DNA of 64,000 nt from Thiothrix sp. (GTDB lineage: Bacteria; Pseudomonadota; Gammaproteobacteria; Thiotrichales; Thiotrichaceae), in NCBI RefSeq assembly GCF_028714775.1, contig NZ_JAQTLS010000003.1, forward strand, positions 124,001 through 188,000, written 5' to 3'. Shown here in pieces: positions 43,598 through 53,942 of this stretch (the first letter of the stretch is position 1; each line of letters opens with the position of its first letter). Under the pieces are notes generated by a model, which saw nothing but the letters and a program-made list of their open reading frames with translations, was not told the DNA's origin and did not search any database. The position numbers and the translations under genes are program-made.

Positions 43598-44090
43598 GTG
43601 TCCGCGTCTGTTGTGGGTGGCTTAGGCTTAATGCATTCATGCTGACAAGTAGTGTCCAACCGAGCCAGAGTACTGCCACTACCCCCACGACGGCAAGTAC
43701 ACGCCATACACGATGCCCTAAAGACGAAAGCCGTTCATAACGTTGCAGGTTGGCATACGCCTCACGGCTCATAAAGGCATTAGCTTCATTGAACGCGGTA
43801 AAATCAATGGTAAAGGTTTCACCTTTGTTACGTAGCAGCAATTCAGCCACCAGCGGTTCTTCGCGCTTGTAAATCGAACGTGCGGAATTGATCCGCCCAT
43901 CCCTATCGAGCGTCGTCACACCGCTCACTTTACGTTCACGCCCGAATTCGTCGCTGACCTGCCAGCTTATCGAACCTTTTTCCGGGGAAATGGTGGAACG
44001 GGTAACAGAGTGGATGGTAAAGGTTTTTTTCATTGTTATTGCCATGAATGGATGTGGGAGCGAGTTTAGCAACAATGGGGGGAGGTGCAA
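43584..44090 (-). CDS. Hypothetical membrane protein
   Basis: Single C-terminal TM segment (VWRVLAVVGVVAVLWLGWTLLVSM). Confidence 0.6.
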   Translation of the reverse strand: MHLPPLLLNSLPHPFMAITMKKTFTIHSVTRSTISPEKGSISWQVSDEFGRERKVSGVTTLDRDGRINSARSIYKREEPLVAELLLRNKGETFTIDFTAFNEANAFMSREAYANLQRYERLSSLGHRVWRVLAVVGVVAVLWLGWTLLVSMNALSLSHPQQTRTHELP

Positions 44091-44102
44091 ACAGGATTAC
44101 GC

Positions 44103-44369
44103 TTAAGCGGCAACTACCCAATCAAATGCTGTAAAGCCATGCGATGCACATTGAAAATCTGTTCATAGATCATCAAGTGCCACCTTAATATTGAGTTCAT
44201 GTTCACGTGCCTTTACCTTAGCCAGCAATTCCAAATCGTCTAGCCACTCCAATTCTATCAATGCTTCATTGACTACTTGTGCGCTGAGTACAACACCACA
44301 CCGTTCAGTTAACACATTGGCAGATGAATGCTTCGACGACGCATCATCGGTAAAAAATTCATCGCTCAT
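44103..44369 (-). pseudogene. Degraded PIN-domain toxin remnant
   Basis: MSDEFFTD-DASSKHSSANVLTERCGVVLSAQVVNEALIELEWL...VALDDL*TDFQCASHGFTAFDWVVAA*: PIN-like start without the LDTNxxxY segment, an in-frame stop, then PIN-like tail. Confidence 0.5.
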
Positions 44370-44544
44370 ACATATCCTCACGTTTTAATAGCCCAAACGG
44401 TTTAACTAAGCGGGGAACAACGGAGGATTTGCTGCATGTCACTTTGGGTGACTCGACGGCGTATTTCTGTAATAAAAACTGATAGAAATCCACCAGTTCG
44501 CGGCGGGCAAACTCTGGCAATGCGTCCAAGTCTAGCACTTGCAT
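44359..44544 (-). CDS. DUF2281-like small protein, possible antitoxin
   Basis: MQVLDLDALPEFARRELVDFYQFLLQKY; overlaps the start of the PIN remnant by 11 nt. Confidence 0.5.
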   Translation of the reverse strand: MQVLDLDALPEFARRELVDFYQFLLQKYAVESPKVTCSKSSVVPRLVKPFGLLKREDMYER

Positions 44545-44652
44545 AGCGGTATCTTATCGTTGTGTCAGTGAAGGCAGATTAGCTTAGGACAGCACCTAAA
44601 GCAAACACCGTCGTTATGGACGGCGCTCCTGTTTGATGACATAATTGACAAC

Positions 44653-44952
44653 ATGAGCGAAGCAACCAAAATCTTCCAGCGCCGCATTGAATTCCCCGAG
44701 GGCTGTGTACTCGAAGGTGTTGTGTGGCTCCTACCAACCCAACCCGTTTTAGGTAGCCGACATCTTTACAAGTACCGCCTGTATTACGGTTGCGAAGGAA
44801 GACGCGACATAGGTTACGACAACGAGCGCGGCAAAGGCGATCATCGACACTACGGCGAACGGCAAGAACCGTACACGTTTGTCACACCAGAGCAATTATT
44901 GGAAGATTTCTTCACAGACGTGACCGCACTCAGAATGGGAAGCAAACCATGA
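44653..44952 (+). CDS. TumE-like toxin (DUF6516)
   Basis: HLYKYRLYYGCEGRRDIGYDNERGKGDHRHYG motif typical of DUF6516; coupled to the next ORF. Confidence 0.8.
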   Translation: MSEATKIFQRRIEFPEGCVLEGVVWLLPTQPVLGSRHLYKYRLYYGCEGRRDIGYDNERGKGDHRHYGERQEPYTFVTPEQLLEDFFTDVTALRMGSKP

Positions 44953-45311
44953 ACAGAAAATTAATTATCAGCATCACTTCTGAAACGGATGCTATGCAAG
45001 ATTTCAAAGCGGGGTTCCTGCAAGCCTTCAACACGGGCAGCTATCAGGATGAACACATTTATTTCACTTCCCCTACCGCCCTGTTCCAGAAAATCACCCC
45101 CAAGCGTTGGGAGTTGATTGCCAAATTGCAGGAAGTTGGCACAGTCAGTATCCGCGAACTGGCAAGACTGTTAGGGCGTGACATCCGACGAGTGCATGAC
45201 GACACGATTGCTCTGATTGAGGAAGGCGTGATCGAGCGGAATGGTAACGGGGTTTGCGTGCCTTTTGCCGAGATTCATACTGACTTCTCCCTGAAAGCAA
45301 AAGCAGCCTAA
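44949..45311 (+). CDS. TumA-like winged-helix antitoxin (HVO_A0114-type)
   Basis: KRWELIAKLQEVGTVSIRELARLLGRDIRRVHDDTIALIEEGVIER wHTH; ATGA overlap with the toxin. Confidence 0.8.
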   Translation: MNRKLIISITSETDAMQDFKAGFLQAFNTGSYQDEHIYFTSPTALFQKITPKRWELIAKLQEVGTVSIRELARLLGRDIRRVHDDTIALIEEGVIERNGNGVCVPFAEIHTDFSLKAKAA

Positions 45312-45384
45312 TTTTATTTTCAATAAGTTTTACAAATAGATCGTTTTTGCAGCATAATGGCGACATCTGCAATTTGCTCAAGGA

Positions 45385-45978
45385 ATGCTCATGCGCGAAT
45401 ATCTTTACCCTGCTCACCCCTGCAACGATTGGTTTCAAATCAAAGTAATTGACGCATGGCAATCTAGTGGAAAACCATTCTTTGCATTTTCATTCTGCAC
45501 ATACACACCTAATATTTTGATAAACAATGAGAATCATCATAATGACCAACAACCTTTCTGGATTTACATTTATTACTCAAAGAAAAAAATCGACGAAGGT
45601 CTCGAAGGCGGATGGTGTGATGATGACGATGCAAAAGTAGCGATGGAGGTAGAGTATCGTCTTAGGGTTCTTACGTTTAAGCCTGGAAATAATAATCCAT
45701 TTGCAAATACCGACACTCATGATTCTTCCCCGTGTGATCATGGAGAAGAAACGATCTGGTTCAAATGCGATAGAATTGAAGAAATTAGAAAATTAGACCA
45801 GAGTGGTAAACTTGTTAATTTGCATCTTCACGATTTTCAACATGCAATAGACCCCACAAAAGCCGTAGGACAAGCAATGATTACTTCAATTGTACCTGTA
45901 TGCAGAAAGTCACCCTTAATTATACGAAAGTCTTGGCAGCACAACGATGAACCTGCAAGTTGTAGCTCACAACCTTGA
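45385..45978 (+). CDS. Hypothetical protein (AT-rich gene)
   Basis: 197 aa ORF, no family recognised. Confidence 0.5.
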   Translation: MLMREYLYPAHPCNDWFQIKVIDAWQSSGKPFFAFSFCTYTPNILINNENHHNDQQPFWIYIYYSKKKIDEGLEGGWCDDDDAKVAMEVEYRLRVLTFKPGNNNPFANTDTHDSSPCDHGEETIWFKCDRIEEIRKLDQSGKLVNLHLHDFQHAIDPTKAVGQAMITSIVPVCRKSPLIIRKSWQHNDEPASCSSQP

Positions 45979-45986
45979 TAAGCAAA

Positions 45987-46008
45987 ACGCCGCCCTACCA
46001 AGCGGCGT
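45987..46008. terminator. Bidirectional terminator between convergent genes
   Basis: ACGCCGC...GCGGCGT stem flanked by AAAA and TTTTT. Confidence 0.8.
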
Positions 46009-46031
46009 TTTTCATTCAGCGCCAAATAGCT

Positions 46032-48641
46032 TTAAACCTCCTGCGCTTCAACCAACGCCATAAACGTCAGCCGACCCTCTTCCACCCCCACCGCAATCGT
46101 ATCCCCCGGCATAAACTTGCCACCAAGAATCTGCTGTGCCAATGGGTTTTCGACCTGTTGCTGGATAGCGCGTTTGAGCGGACGTGCGCCGTACACAGGG
46201 TCGAAGCCTGCTTCCGCCAGCAAATCGAGTGCTGCATCGGTAATCTGAATCCCCAAATCCCGCGCTGCCAAGCGTTGGCGCAAGTTGTTGAGCTGAATGT
46301 CGGCAATGCGGCGAATTTCGCCCTGACCCAGCGGATGGAATACCACCGTTTCGTCGATCCGGTTGATGAATTCAGGGCGGAAATGCGTGCCGACCACCTC
46401 CATCACCGCTGCTTTCATGCGCTCGTAGTTGGCTTCGCCCGACATCTCTTGAATGAGGTGCGAACCGAGGTTGGAAGTCATGATAATGACGGTGTTGCGG
46501 AAATCCACGGTGCGGCCTTGCCCGTCGGTCAAACGCCCGTCGTCCAGCACTTGCAGCAGCACGTTGAATACGTCGGGATGGGCTTTTTCCACCTCGTCCA
46601 GCAGGATCACGGAATACGGGCGGCGGCGCACCGCTTCGGTCAAATAGCCACCTTCTTCATAGCCGACATAGCCCGGAGGCGCACCGATCAGGCGGGCGAC
46701 GGAATGCTTTTCCATGAATTCGGACATATCAATCCGCACCATCGCGTCGTCGGTGTCGAACAGGAACGTTGCCAACGCCTTAGTGAGTTCGGTTTTACCT
46801 ACGCCCGTAGGCCCCAAGAACAGGAACGAACCGCTGGGGCGATTGGGGTCGGAAAGCCCTGCCCGCGCTCGGCGGATGGCGTTGGAAACCGCGACCACCG
46901 CTTCGGTTTGCCCAATCACGCGCTTGGCAAGCACCTCTTCCATTTTCAGTAGCTTGTCTTTTTCGCCTTCGAGCATTTTGCTGACGGGGATGCCTGTCCA
47001 ACGCGACACGATGTCGGCAATTTCGTCTTCCGTCACTCTGGTTTTCAGTAACTTGGGCGCTTTGGCTTCGTGGCTATCCACAGTGGCATCCGCTTTGGCG
47101 AGTTGCTGTTCGAGTTCGGGGATGCGCCCGTATTGCAACTCCGCCATGCGTTGCAAATTGCCCGCACGTCGGGCGGTTTCAAATTCGAGCCGCGCTTGGT
47201 CGAGGGCTTCCTTGATGTGGGATGTGCCTTGCACGTCGGCTTTTTCGCTTTTCCAGATTTCTTCCAGATCGGCGGATTCGATTTCCAGACGGTCGATTTC
47301 AGCCTGCAAGTCGGCAAGGCGCTTTTTGGACGCATCGTCGGATTCCTTTTTCAAGGCTTCGCGTTCGATCTTGAGTTGGATCAGACGGCGGTCAAGCTTG
47401 TCGATCACCTCCGGTTTGGAGTCGATTTCGACGCGGATGCGCGACGCGGCTTCGTCGATCAGGTCGATGGCTTTGTCTGGTAACTGGCGGTCGGTGATGT
47501 AACGGTGCGATAACGTAGCGGCAGCGACTAACGCAGGGTCGGTGATTTCCACGCCGTGATGCACTTCGTACTTTTCCTGCAAGCCGCGCAGGATGGCGAT
47601 GGTGTCTTCCACGGTCGGTTCGTCGACCAACACTTTCTGGAAGCGGCGTTCGAGCGCGGCATCCTTTTCGATGTACTGGCGGTATTCGTCGAGGGTGGTT
47701 GCGCCGAGGCAGTGCAATTCGCCACGAGCGAGGGCGGGTTTGAGCATATTGCCCGCGTCCATTGCGCCGTCGGCTTTGCCTGCGCCGACCATGGTGTGTA
47801 ATTCGTCGATGAACAGGATGATATTGCCTTCGGCTTTGGCGATGTCGTTGAGCACGGCTTTGAGGCGTTCTTCAAAGTCGCCACGGTATTTTGTACCCGC
47901 AAGCAATGCGCCGAGGTCGAGCGAGAGCAGGCGTTTGCCTTTCATGCCTTCGGAGACTTCGCCGTTGACGATGCGTTGCGCCAAGCCTTCAACCAACGCG
48001 GTTTTGCCCACGCCGGGTTCGCCGATCAGCACGGGGTTGTTTTTGGTGCGGCGTTGCAGGATTTGCACCATGCGGCGGATTTCTTCGTCACGCCCAATGA
48101 TCGGGTCAATTTTGCCCTGTTCGGCGCGTTCGGTAAGGTCAATGGTGTATTTGTCGAGGGCTTGGCGTTGGTCTTCGGCGTTGGGGTCGTTGACGGTTTG
48201 CCCGCCGCGCATCCCTTCGATGGCTTTTTCGACTGCGCCTTTGGTTGCGCCCGTTTCACGCAACAGATTGCCGAGCGTGCCTTTGTCTTCCAGTCCGGCG
48301 AGGATGAAGAGTTCGGAGGAAATATATTGGTCTTTGCGTTGCTGGGCAATTTTGTCGGTAACGTTCAGCAGCTTGCTGAGATCGTTGGACACATGCACGC
48401 TGCCTGCATCGCCGCCGGACACGGAAGGCATCCGGTCGAGGGCTTCGCCCAGTTTGGAGCGCAACTGGTTGACGTTGACATCGGCTTTGGTGAGCAAACC
48501 GCGAGTGGAACCGCCTTCCTGATCAAGCAGCGCGATCATTAAGTGGGCGGGTTCGATGAATTGGTGATCACGCCCTAACGCGAGCGATTGCGCGTCTTGC
48601 AGGGCGAGTTGGAACTTGCTGGTGAGTTTGTCCATTCTCAT
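46032..48641 (-). CDS. clpB: ATP-dependent chaperone ClpB
   Basis: 869 aa; two AAA+ modules ([33 protein letters not shown]) and middle coiled coil. Confidence 0.97.
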   Translation of the reverse strand: MRMDKLTSKFQLALQDAQSLALGRDHQFIEPAHLMIALLDQEGGSTRGLLTKADVNVNQLRSKLGEALDRMPSVSGGDAGSVHVSNDLSKLLNVTDKIAQQRKDQYISSELFILAGLEDKGTLGNLLRETGATKGAVEKAIEGMRGGQTVNDPNAEDQRQALDKYTIDLTERAEQGKIDPIIGRDEEIRRMVQILQRRTKNNPVLIGEPGVGKTALVEGLAQRIVNGEVSEGMKGKRLLSLDLGALLAGTKYRGDFEERLKAVLNDIAKAEGNIILFIDELHTMVGAGKADGAMDAGNMLKPALARGELHCLGATTLDEYRQYIEKDAALERRFQKVLVDEPTVEDTIAILRGLQEKYEVHHGVEITDPALVAAATLSHRYITDRQLPDKAIDLIDEAASRIRVEIDSKPEVIDKLDRRLIQLKIEREALKKESDDASKKRLADLQAEIDRLEIESADLEEIWKSEKADVQGTSHIKEALDQARLEFETARRAGNLQRMAELQYGRIPELEQQLAKADATVDSHEAKAPKLLKTRVTEDEIADIVSRWTGIPVSKMLEGEKDKLLKMEEVLAKRVIGQTEAVVAVSNAIRRARAGLSDPNRPSGSFLFLGPTGVGKTELTKALATFLFDTDDAMVRIDMSEFMEKHSVARLIGAPPGYVGYEEGGYLTEAVRRRPYSVILLDEVEKAHPDVFNVLLQVLDDGRLTDGQGRTVDFRNTVIIMTSNLGSHLIQEMSGEANYERMKAAVMEVVGTHFRPEFINRIDETVVFHPLGQGEIRRIADIQLNNLRQRLAARDLGIQITDAALDLLAEAGFDPVYGARPLKRAIQQQVENPLAQQILGGKFMPGDTIAVGVEEGRLTFMALVEAQEV

Positions 48642-48973
48642 GTGGGCTTACCTATTATTGGGTTGGACGCGAATGCGTCAGATAGGACAAATCTGGGGTG
48701 GCGGGTGGGAAATTCAAGGCGGAGGATGTGGATAAGTTTGACTTGCATCAACTCCCCCGCCATTAAATCACTTCCCTATAAAAGCCGGAAAGTCATCAGC
48801 AAGTTAAGCAGTGACAAAAAAACAAGGCATAAAATCAACTTGTACTCGATAGTCATATCGTCTTCTCTCTAATTATTTTTATTGGTTACGTTATGTGCCA
48901 CCTGATCAAGCAAACTGCCGAAACCGCTGCCTGTCACCGACAAGACAAACTATACATTTAGATTAATTAATAC

Positions 48974-50281
48974 TCAATTAACCAAAACATCCAGCGCCTC
49001 ACGGATAACCGCATAAGCATGGGCAAGCTCCTCCTGCGTCACGCAATACGGGGGCAACAAGTACACCACATTCCCCAGCGGACGCAGCAACAAACCGCGC
49101 TCGTGGAAAAACGCCTTGAGTTGCGGGCCGATTTGCGAGGTATAGCCTGCGTCTTCTGTCACCACGTCGAAGGCGGCAATCGTGCCCATTACCCGCACAT
49201 GCTGCACTTGCGGATGCGTGGCAAGTTGCGCCAAACCTTGCCGATGCCAGCTTTCGATCTGCGGTAATTTCGCCAGCGTCTGTTCATCCGCAAACACTTG
49301 CAGCGAAGCCAATGCCGCCGCACACCCCAATGGATTCGCAGTAAACGAATGCCCATGCACCAACGCCCGATCAAAGTTTTCACCCAAAAACGCCGCGTAA
49401 ATCGACTCTTTCGCCACCGTCACCGACATCGGCAGAAAACCCGCCGTCAGCCCTTTGGAGAGGCAAATAATATCCGGCGTAACCTGCGCGTTGAGGCTGG
49501 CAAACATCGCGCCCGTGCGCCCAAAGCCCGTCATCACTTCATCAAAAATCAGCAAAATACTCGCCGCTTGCAGCTTTGCCGCGAGTGCTTGCAGGAACGC
49601 AGGGCGGCACATACGCATCCCAGCAGAACCTTGAATCAACGGTTCAAGGATCACAGCCGCGATGGTATTGCCGTGGTCGACAAGGTAATCATCCAGCCGC
49701 ACCAATGCCGCTTGCTCTTTCCCCCCTACGTCGTCATCGCCGTCCCACGTTGCCGGAAATGGCAGCAAGCCAACCTCAAACAGCAAACTACCGTAAGTAT
49801 CAAAGAATCCGCAGCCCTTCCCCGCCGACATTGCCCCTACCGTATCGCCGTGGTAGCCACCTTCAAACGCCAGAAAGCGGGTGCGCTGGCCTTCGCCGTG
49901 GTTGCGCCAGTATTGCAGTGCCATTTTCAACGCCACTTCCACCGCCGTCGAACCGTCATCACTGAAAAACACGCGGGTCAACCCGTCGGGCAAACGTTGC
50001 ACCAATTCAGCGGCAAGCTGCGCGGCAGGTTGGTGAGTGAATCCGGCAAAAATCACTTGTTCCAACGTTTGCGCCTGCTTCGCAATCGCGGCGGCAATGG
50101 TGGGGTGCGCGTGCCCGTGCAGGTTCACCCACCATGAGGAAATCAGGTCGAGGAATTCCCGCCCGTCTTCGGCATACAGGCGGATACCTTTGGCGGAAGT
50201 GATGGGGATGGGGTCGGGCGCAGTCTGGGCTTGGGTGAAGGGATGCCAGACGTGGCGGCGGTCGAGGGCGGTAATAGTCAT
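48974..50281 (-). CDS. bioA: Adenosylmethionine-8-amino-7-oxononanoate transaminase
   Basis: DRRHVWHPFTQ, LIFDEVMTGFGRTG, LSKGLTAGFLPMSVT. Confidence 0.93.
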   Translation of the reverse strand: MTITALDRRHVWHPFTQAQTAPDPIPITSAKGIRLYAEDGREFLDLISSWWVNLHGHAHPTIAAAIAKQAQTLEQVIFAGFTHQPAAQLAAELVQRLPDGLTRVFFSDDGSTAVEVALKMALQYWRNHGEGQRTRFLAFEGGYHGDTVGAMSAGKGCGFFDTYGSLLFEVGLLPFPATWDGDDDVGGKEQAALVRLDDYLVDHGNTIAAVILEPLIQGSAGMRMCRPAFLQALAAKLQAASILLIFDEVMTGFGRTGAMFASLNAQVTPDIICLSKGLTAGFLPMSVTVAKESIYAAFLGENFDRALVHGHSFTANPLGCAAALASLQVFADEQTLAKLPQIESWHRQGLAQLATHPQVQHVRVMGTIAAFDVVTEDAGYTSQIGPQLKAFFHERGLLLRPLGNVVYLLPPYCVTQEELAHAYAVIREALDVLVN

Positions 50282-51300
50282 TCTTCTGCTTCCTGCAAAG
50301 TTAGTTCTAACTCACGCCGCAACTCTTCTACGTTGGGCAAATAAAGCTGATATTTCTGTACGAAAAGCTGGCTATTCATTTGATACGTGGCGTATTCAAC
50401 CAACAACTCATCCTTGTGACGGCTCAAAATAATCCCAATTGGTGGGTTGTCACCCTCAACATTTTCCTCATTCGCAAAGTACCCCAGATACAGGTTCATC
50501 TGCCCAATGTCGTGATGCTGCACCTCGTTGATTTTCAGGTCAATCAGCACGAAACAGCGCAAAATACGGTGGTAAAACACCAAATCGACTTTGTAATGGG
50601 TGTTATTGATAGTGATCCGGTATTGCCTCCCTACGTAGGTGAAGCCTTTACCCAGTTCCAATAAGAACTGTTGCAAATGATCACAAAGCAGTGTTTCAAG
50701 CTGCAATTCTGACACACGATACGGTTCTGGAATTTTCAGAAATTCAAACACATAGGGTTCGCGCAACAAATCGGCAGGCTGTCCGACCAATTGCCCTTGT
50801 TGCGCAAGCCTCAGAATACCTTCTTTGTCAGTACTAGCGGCAAGGCGCAGGAACAAGGCAGTGTCTTTTTGCCGTTTCAATTCTGGCACTGACCAGCGCT
50901 CATTGATGGCTTGTTTTTCATAGAATCCACGTTCCAGCGCATTATCTATTTTGAGAAGCTCGACATAATGTGACCAACTCAATTGGTGAGAAGGTTTCTG
51001 ACTTTTTGGATAGTATTTATACAACTGACGCATATACACCAAATTGCTGCGGCTGAACCCCTTGCCAAAACGTAGCGTTAGATCAGTAGCAAGCTGCTTG
51101 ATGAGCGATTTTCCGTAGCCAGCTTTGGCGCTACCTGCTTGTTCAAACTCAACGATATGCTGACCAATTTGCCAATACGTTTCCAGCAGTTGTACGTTGA
51201 CAGCCTGCACCGCTCGTAAACGCCCTTGGTCGTAGGTACTGGTAATCGTGGCTATCAGTGTGTTGTAAGGTTGTTCGGGTAAAACACTATGCATGATCAT
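50278..51300 (-). CDS. PDDEXK nuclease, DUF1016 (YhcG) family
   Basis: TYWQIGQHIVEFEQ, FGKGFSRSNLVYMRQLY, YKVDLVFYHRILRCFVLIDLKINEV. Confidence 0.92.
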   Translation of the reverse strand: MIMHSVLPEQPYNTLIATITSTYDQGRLRAVQAVNVQLLETYWQIGQHIVEFEQAGSAKAGYGKSLIKQLATDLTLRFGKGFSRSNLVYMRQLYKYYPKSQKPSHQLSWSHYVELLKIDNALERGFYEKQAINERWSVPELKRQKDTALFLRLAASTDKEGILRLAQQGQLVGQPADLLREPYVFEFLKIPEPYRVSELQLETLLCDHLQQFLLELGKGFTYVGRQYRITINNTHYKVDLVFYHRILRCFVLIDLKINEVQHHDIGQMNLYLGYFANEENVEGDNPPIGIILSRHKDELLVEYATYQMNSQLFVQKYQLYLPNVEELRRELELTLQEAEE

Positions 51301-51353
51301 TGTCTTCTAGCATAAAGGGGGGAGAGGAAAAAATGCGGCGACATGGTACTCGC

Positions 51354-52268
51354 TCAACCATAATGAGCTTTTCGATGGCAATTCGGGCACAACGCAATCG
51401 CGTTTTCAACAGAATCTTCGCCATCATCCGATAGAGGAATACGATGATGTACTTCAAGATATGGAGTTCCATCTACTTTCTTGAGGAATGGTGCTGGCAC
51501 ACAACAGGACTCACACTTGCCATTTGCCCGGAACAAAACTTCTGCTACTACATCAGGATTTCGTACAAAAGCTCTGGTTTCAACTTTAATTTTTCTGGGT
51601 ATTTTAGAAGCTTGAGCAAGACGTTGGAGGTGCAGTTCTCGTCCATCGGCAAGGGCATCGTTTACCTCATCCAAAAAACCTCTTTCCAAAACAGCATAAG
51701 GATCAGTATAAATACTCCAGAAATCCGAAAGACGTGTTTTTTTACGTCTTAGTTGGACAATATCTCTATCTTTAGCTAACGGAGAATCCATAACCTTGCG
51801 TGTGGCACTAGCGAATGACTCCCACAATTTTTCATTACGAACCATGCCGACTAATACATCGTAGGAAGCAGAATATCCCCACTGTAATGGATATTTTGAT
51901 TTTTCTGTGGCTTTAACCGAACGGTATTTTAGCCCTTTGATGCGAGGGGCATTTTGATCAACCAATATCCAGAGTCCTTCATCATCATCTGCTGAACGAT
52001 GAATAGCTGCTACATACAATCCACCAACAACTAAACTGGTACGTGTAGCGTGGATACCAAACCATAGCTGTCGCGGATACTGAGTATGGGTAAATGCTCT
52101 CTCAAAAAAATGAATGCAATGAGTGATTAAGCCATCAGGAAACTTGCGATATTTGCCTAACCAGTCCTGTAAATCTAGCTGCCAAGGATTTTCCACATTG
52201 GCAACGGGGACAGCTTCAAAATACTCGATAGCATCAATCATCTGTGTTCTCAGCTTGTTCACCATCAT
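51354..52268 (-). CDS. HNH endonuclease with uncharacterised N-terminal domain
   Basis: C-terminal CESC...YLEVHHRIPLSDDGEDSVENAIALCPNCHRKAHYG HNH motif. Confidence 0.85.
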   Translation of the reverse strand: MMVNKLRTQMIDAIEYFEAVPVANVENPWQLDLQDWLGKYRKFPDGLITHCIHFFERAFTHTQYPRQLWFGIHATRTSLVVGGLYVAAIHRSADDDEGLWILVDQNAPRIKGLKYRSVKATEKSKYPLQWGYSASYDVLVGMVRNEKLWESFASATRKVMDSPLAKDRDIVQLRRKKTRLSDFWSIYTDPYAVLERGFLDEVNDALADGRELHLQRLAQASKIPRKIKVETRAFVRNPDVVAEVLFRANGKCESCCVPAPFLKKVDGTPYLEVHHRIPLSDDGEDSVENAIALCPNCHRKAHYG

Positions 52269-52427
52269 CTTCCTTGTTGCACCCTTGCGACTCTATGCGG
52301 CAGTAACGCACCTTGTCGAGACCCAACAAGCATACCAAATCACACACACTAGGATATTGGAAAAGTGCTAAGATGTGCGCCCTAAGCAACCAAAAAATAG
52401 AGAAATATCAACAATGGAGGATAACCG

Positions 52428-53942
52428 ATGGACAGCAGCATTTTCCTCACCCTACTCGAATTCCTAGCCGCCCTGTTCATCGTCGTCATCGGGGCAGCGA
52501 TCCTACTCGGCATCGGCGTTTACTTGCACGACATCAACCAGACCAAGAGTGCAATCCTGCGCAACTACCCAGTGATCGGGCATTTCCGCTATTGGTTGGA
52601 ACATCTGGGCGAATTTCTGCGCCAATACTTTTTTGCGATGGATCGGGAGGAAATGCCCTTCAACCGCGCCCAACGTTCGTGGGTGTACCGCGCTGCCAAA
52701 AACCTCGACAACACCGTGGCGTTTGGCTCGACCATCAACCTCAGCACCCCCGGCACAACCCTGTTCGTTAACTGCGCCTACCCGGTGCTGGATACCGACA
52801 TTGCCGAAACCCAACCGCGCCGCATCGGCCAGTATTGCCGCGAACCTTACGATGCACCGTCATTTTTCAATATTTCCGCGATGAGTTATGGCGCACTTTC
52901 CGGCCCTGCAATCCGCGCCCTATCACGCGGGGCGGCACAAGCAGGTTGCTGGCTGAATACCGGCGAAGGCGGCTTGGCAGACGCGCATTTGGACGGCGGC
53001 TGCGATGTGGTGTTCCAGATTGGTACAGCGAAATACGGCGTGCGTGATCTGGAAGGCAAACTCAGCGACGCCAAATTGCGCGAAGTGGCAGCGATCCCGC
53101 AAATCAAAATGTTTGAGCTAAAACTCAGCCAAGGCGCGAAACCGGGTAAAGGTGGCATCCTGCCTGCGGAAAAAGTGAGTGAGGAAATCGCCCGCATTCG
53201 CGGCATCCCGGTGCATCAAGCCTCTATCAGCCCTAACCGTCACCCGGAAGTCAACGACGAACAAGACTTGCTCGACATGCTCAACCACATCCGCGAGGTG
53301 ACAGGCAAACCCGTCGGTTTCAAAGCGGTCATCGGTGGTTATCGCTGGCTGGAAAAATTGTTCCACGAAATCAACCGCCGTGGCATCGAAAGCGCCCCCG
53401 ATTTCATCACCCTCGACAGTGCCGATGGCGGTACGGGCGCTGCGCCCATGAGCTTGATGGATTACGTTGGCCTACCGATCCAAGAAACGCTGCCCAATGT
53501 GGTGGATATGCTCTACAAATTCGGCTTACGTGAGCGCATCCGCATCATTGCCGCCGGTAAATTGCTGAACCCATCGCAAGTGGCGTGGGCTTTGTGCGCT
53601 GGAGCAGATTTCATCAATAACGGACGCGGATTCATGTTTGCCTTGGGCTGCATCCAAGCCATGCAGTGCAACAAAAACACCTGCCCGACTGGCATCACCA
53701 CCCACGACCCCCGCCTGCAAAAAGGCTTGGTGGTGGAAGACAAAGCCACTCGGGTTGCCCATTACCACCACAATTTGGTGCACGAAGTCAGCACGGTAGC
53801 GCATTCCTGCGGGGTAAATGAACCGCGAGACCTACGCCGCCAGCATTGCCGCATTGTGCAACCGGATGGGCGGATTGTACCGCTGGATCACCTCTACCCT
53901 TACCCTGAACGCAACGGCAAACCGGACGCGGCAACCCGTTAA
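52428..53942 (+). CDS. FMN-binding glutamate synthase family protein
   Basis: N-terminal TM, FNISAMSYGALSGPAIRALSRGA, DSADGGTGAAPMSLMDYVGLP. Confidence 0.92.
   Translation: MDSSIFLTLLEFLAALFIVVIGAAILLGIGVYLHDINQTKSAILRNYPVIGHFRYWLEHLGEFLRQYFFAMDREEMPFNRAQRSWVYRAAKNLDNTVAFGSTINLSTPGTTLFVNCAYPVLDTDIAETQPRRIGQYCREPYDAPSFFNISAMSYGALSGPAIRALSRGAAQAGCWLNTGEGGLADAHLDGGCDVVFQIGTAKYGVRDLEGKLSDAKLREVAAIPQIKMFELKLSQGAKPGKGGILPAEKVSEEIARIRGIPVHQASISPNRHPEVNDEQDLLDMLNHIREVTGKPVGFKAVIGGYRWLEKLFHEINRRGIESAPDFITLDSADGGTGAAPMSLMDYVGLPIQETLPNVVDMLYKFGLRERIRIIAAGKLLNPSQVAWALCAGADFINNGRGFMFALGCIQAMQCNKNTCPTGITTHDPRLQKGLVVEDKATRVAHYHHNLVHEVSTVAHSCGVNEPRDLRRQHCRIVQPDGRIVPLDHLYPYPERNGKPDAATR

Noticed and set aside
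48892-48960. Small ORF (MCHLIKQTAETAACHRQDKLYI) between clpB and bioA
   Set aside because: 22 codons, no convincing RBS, no recognised family.
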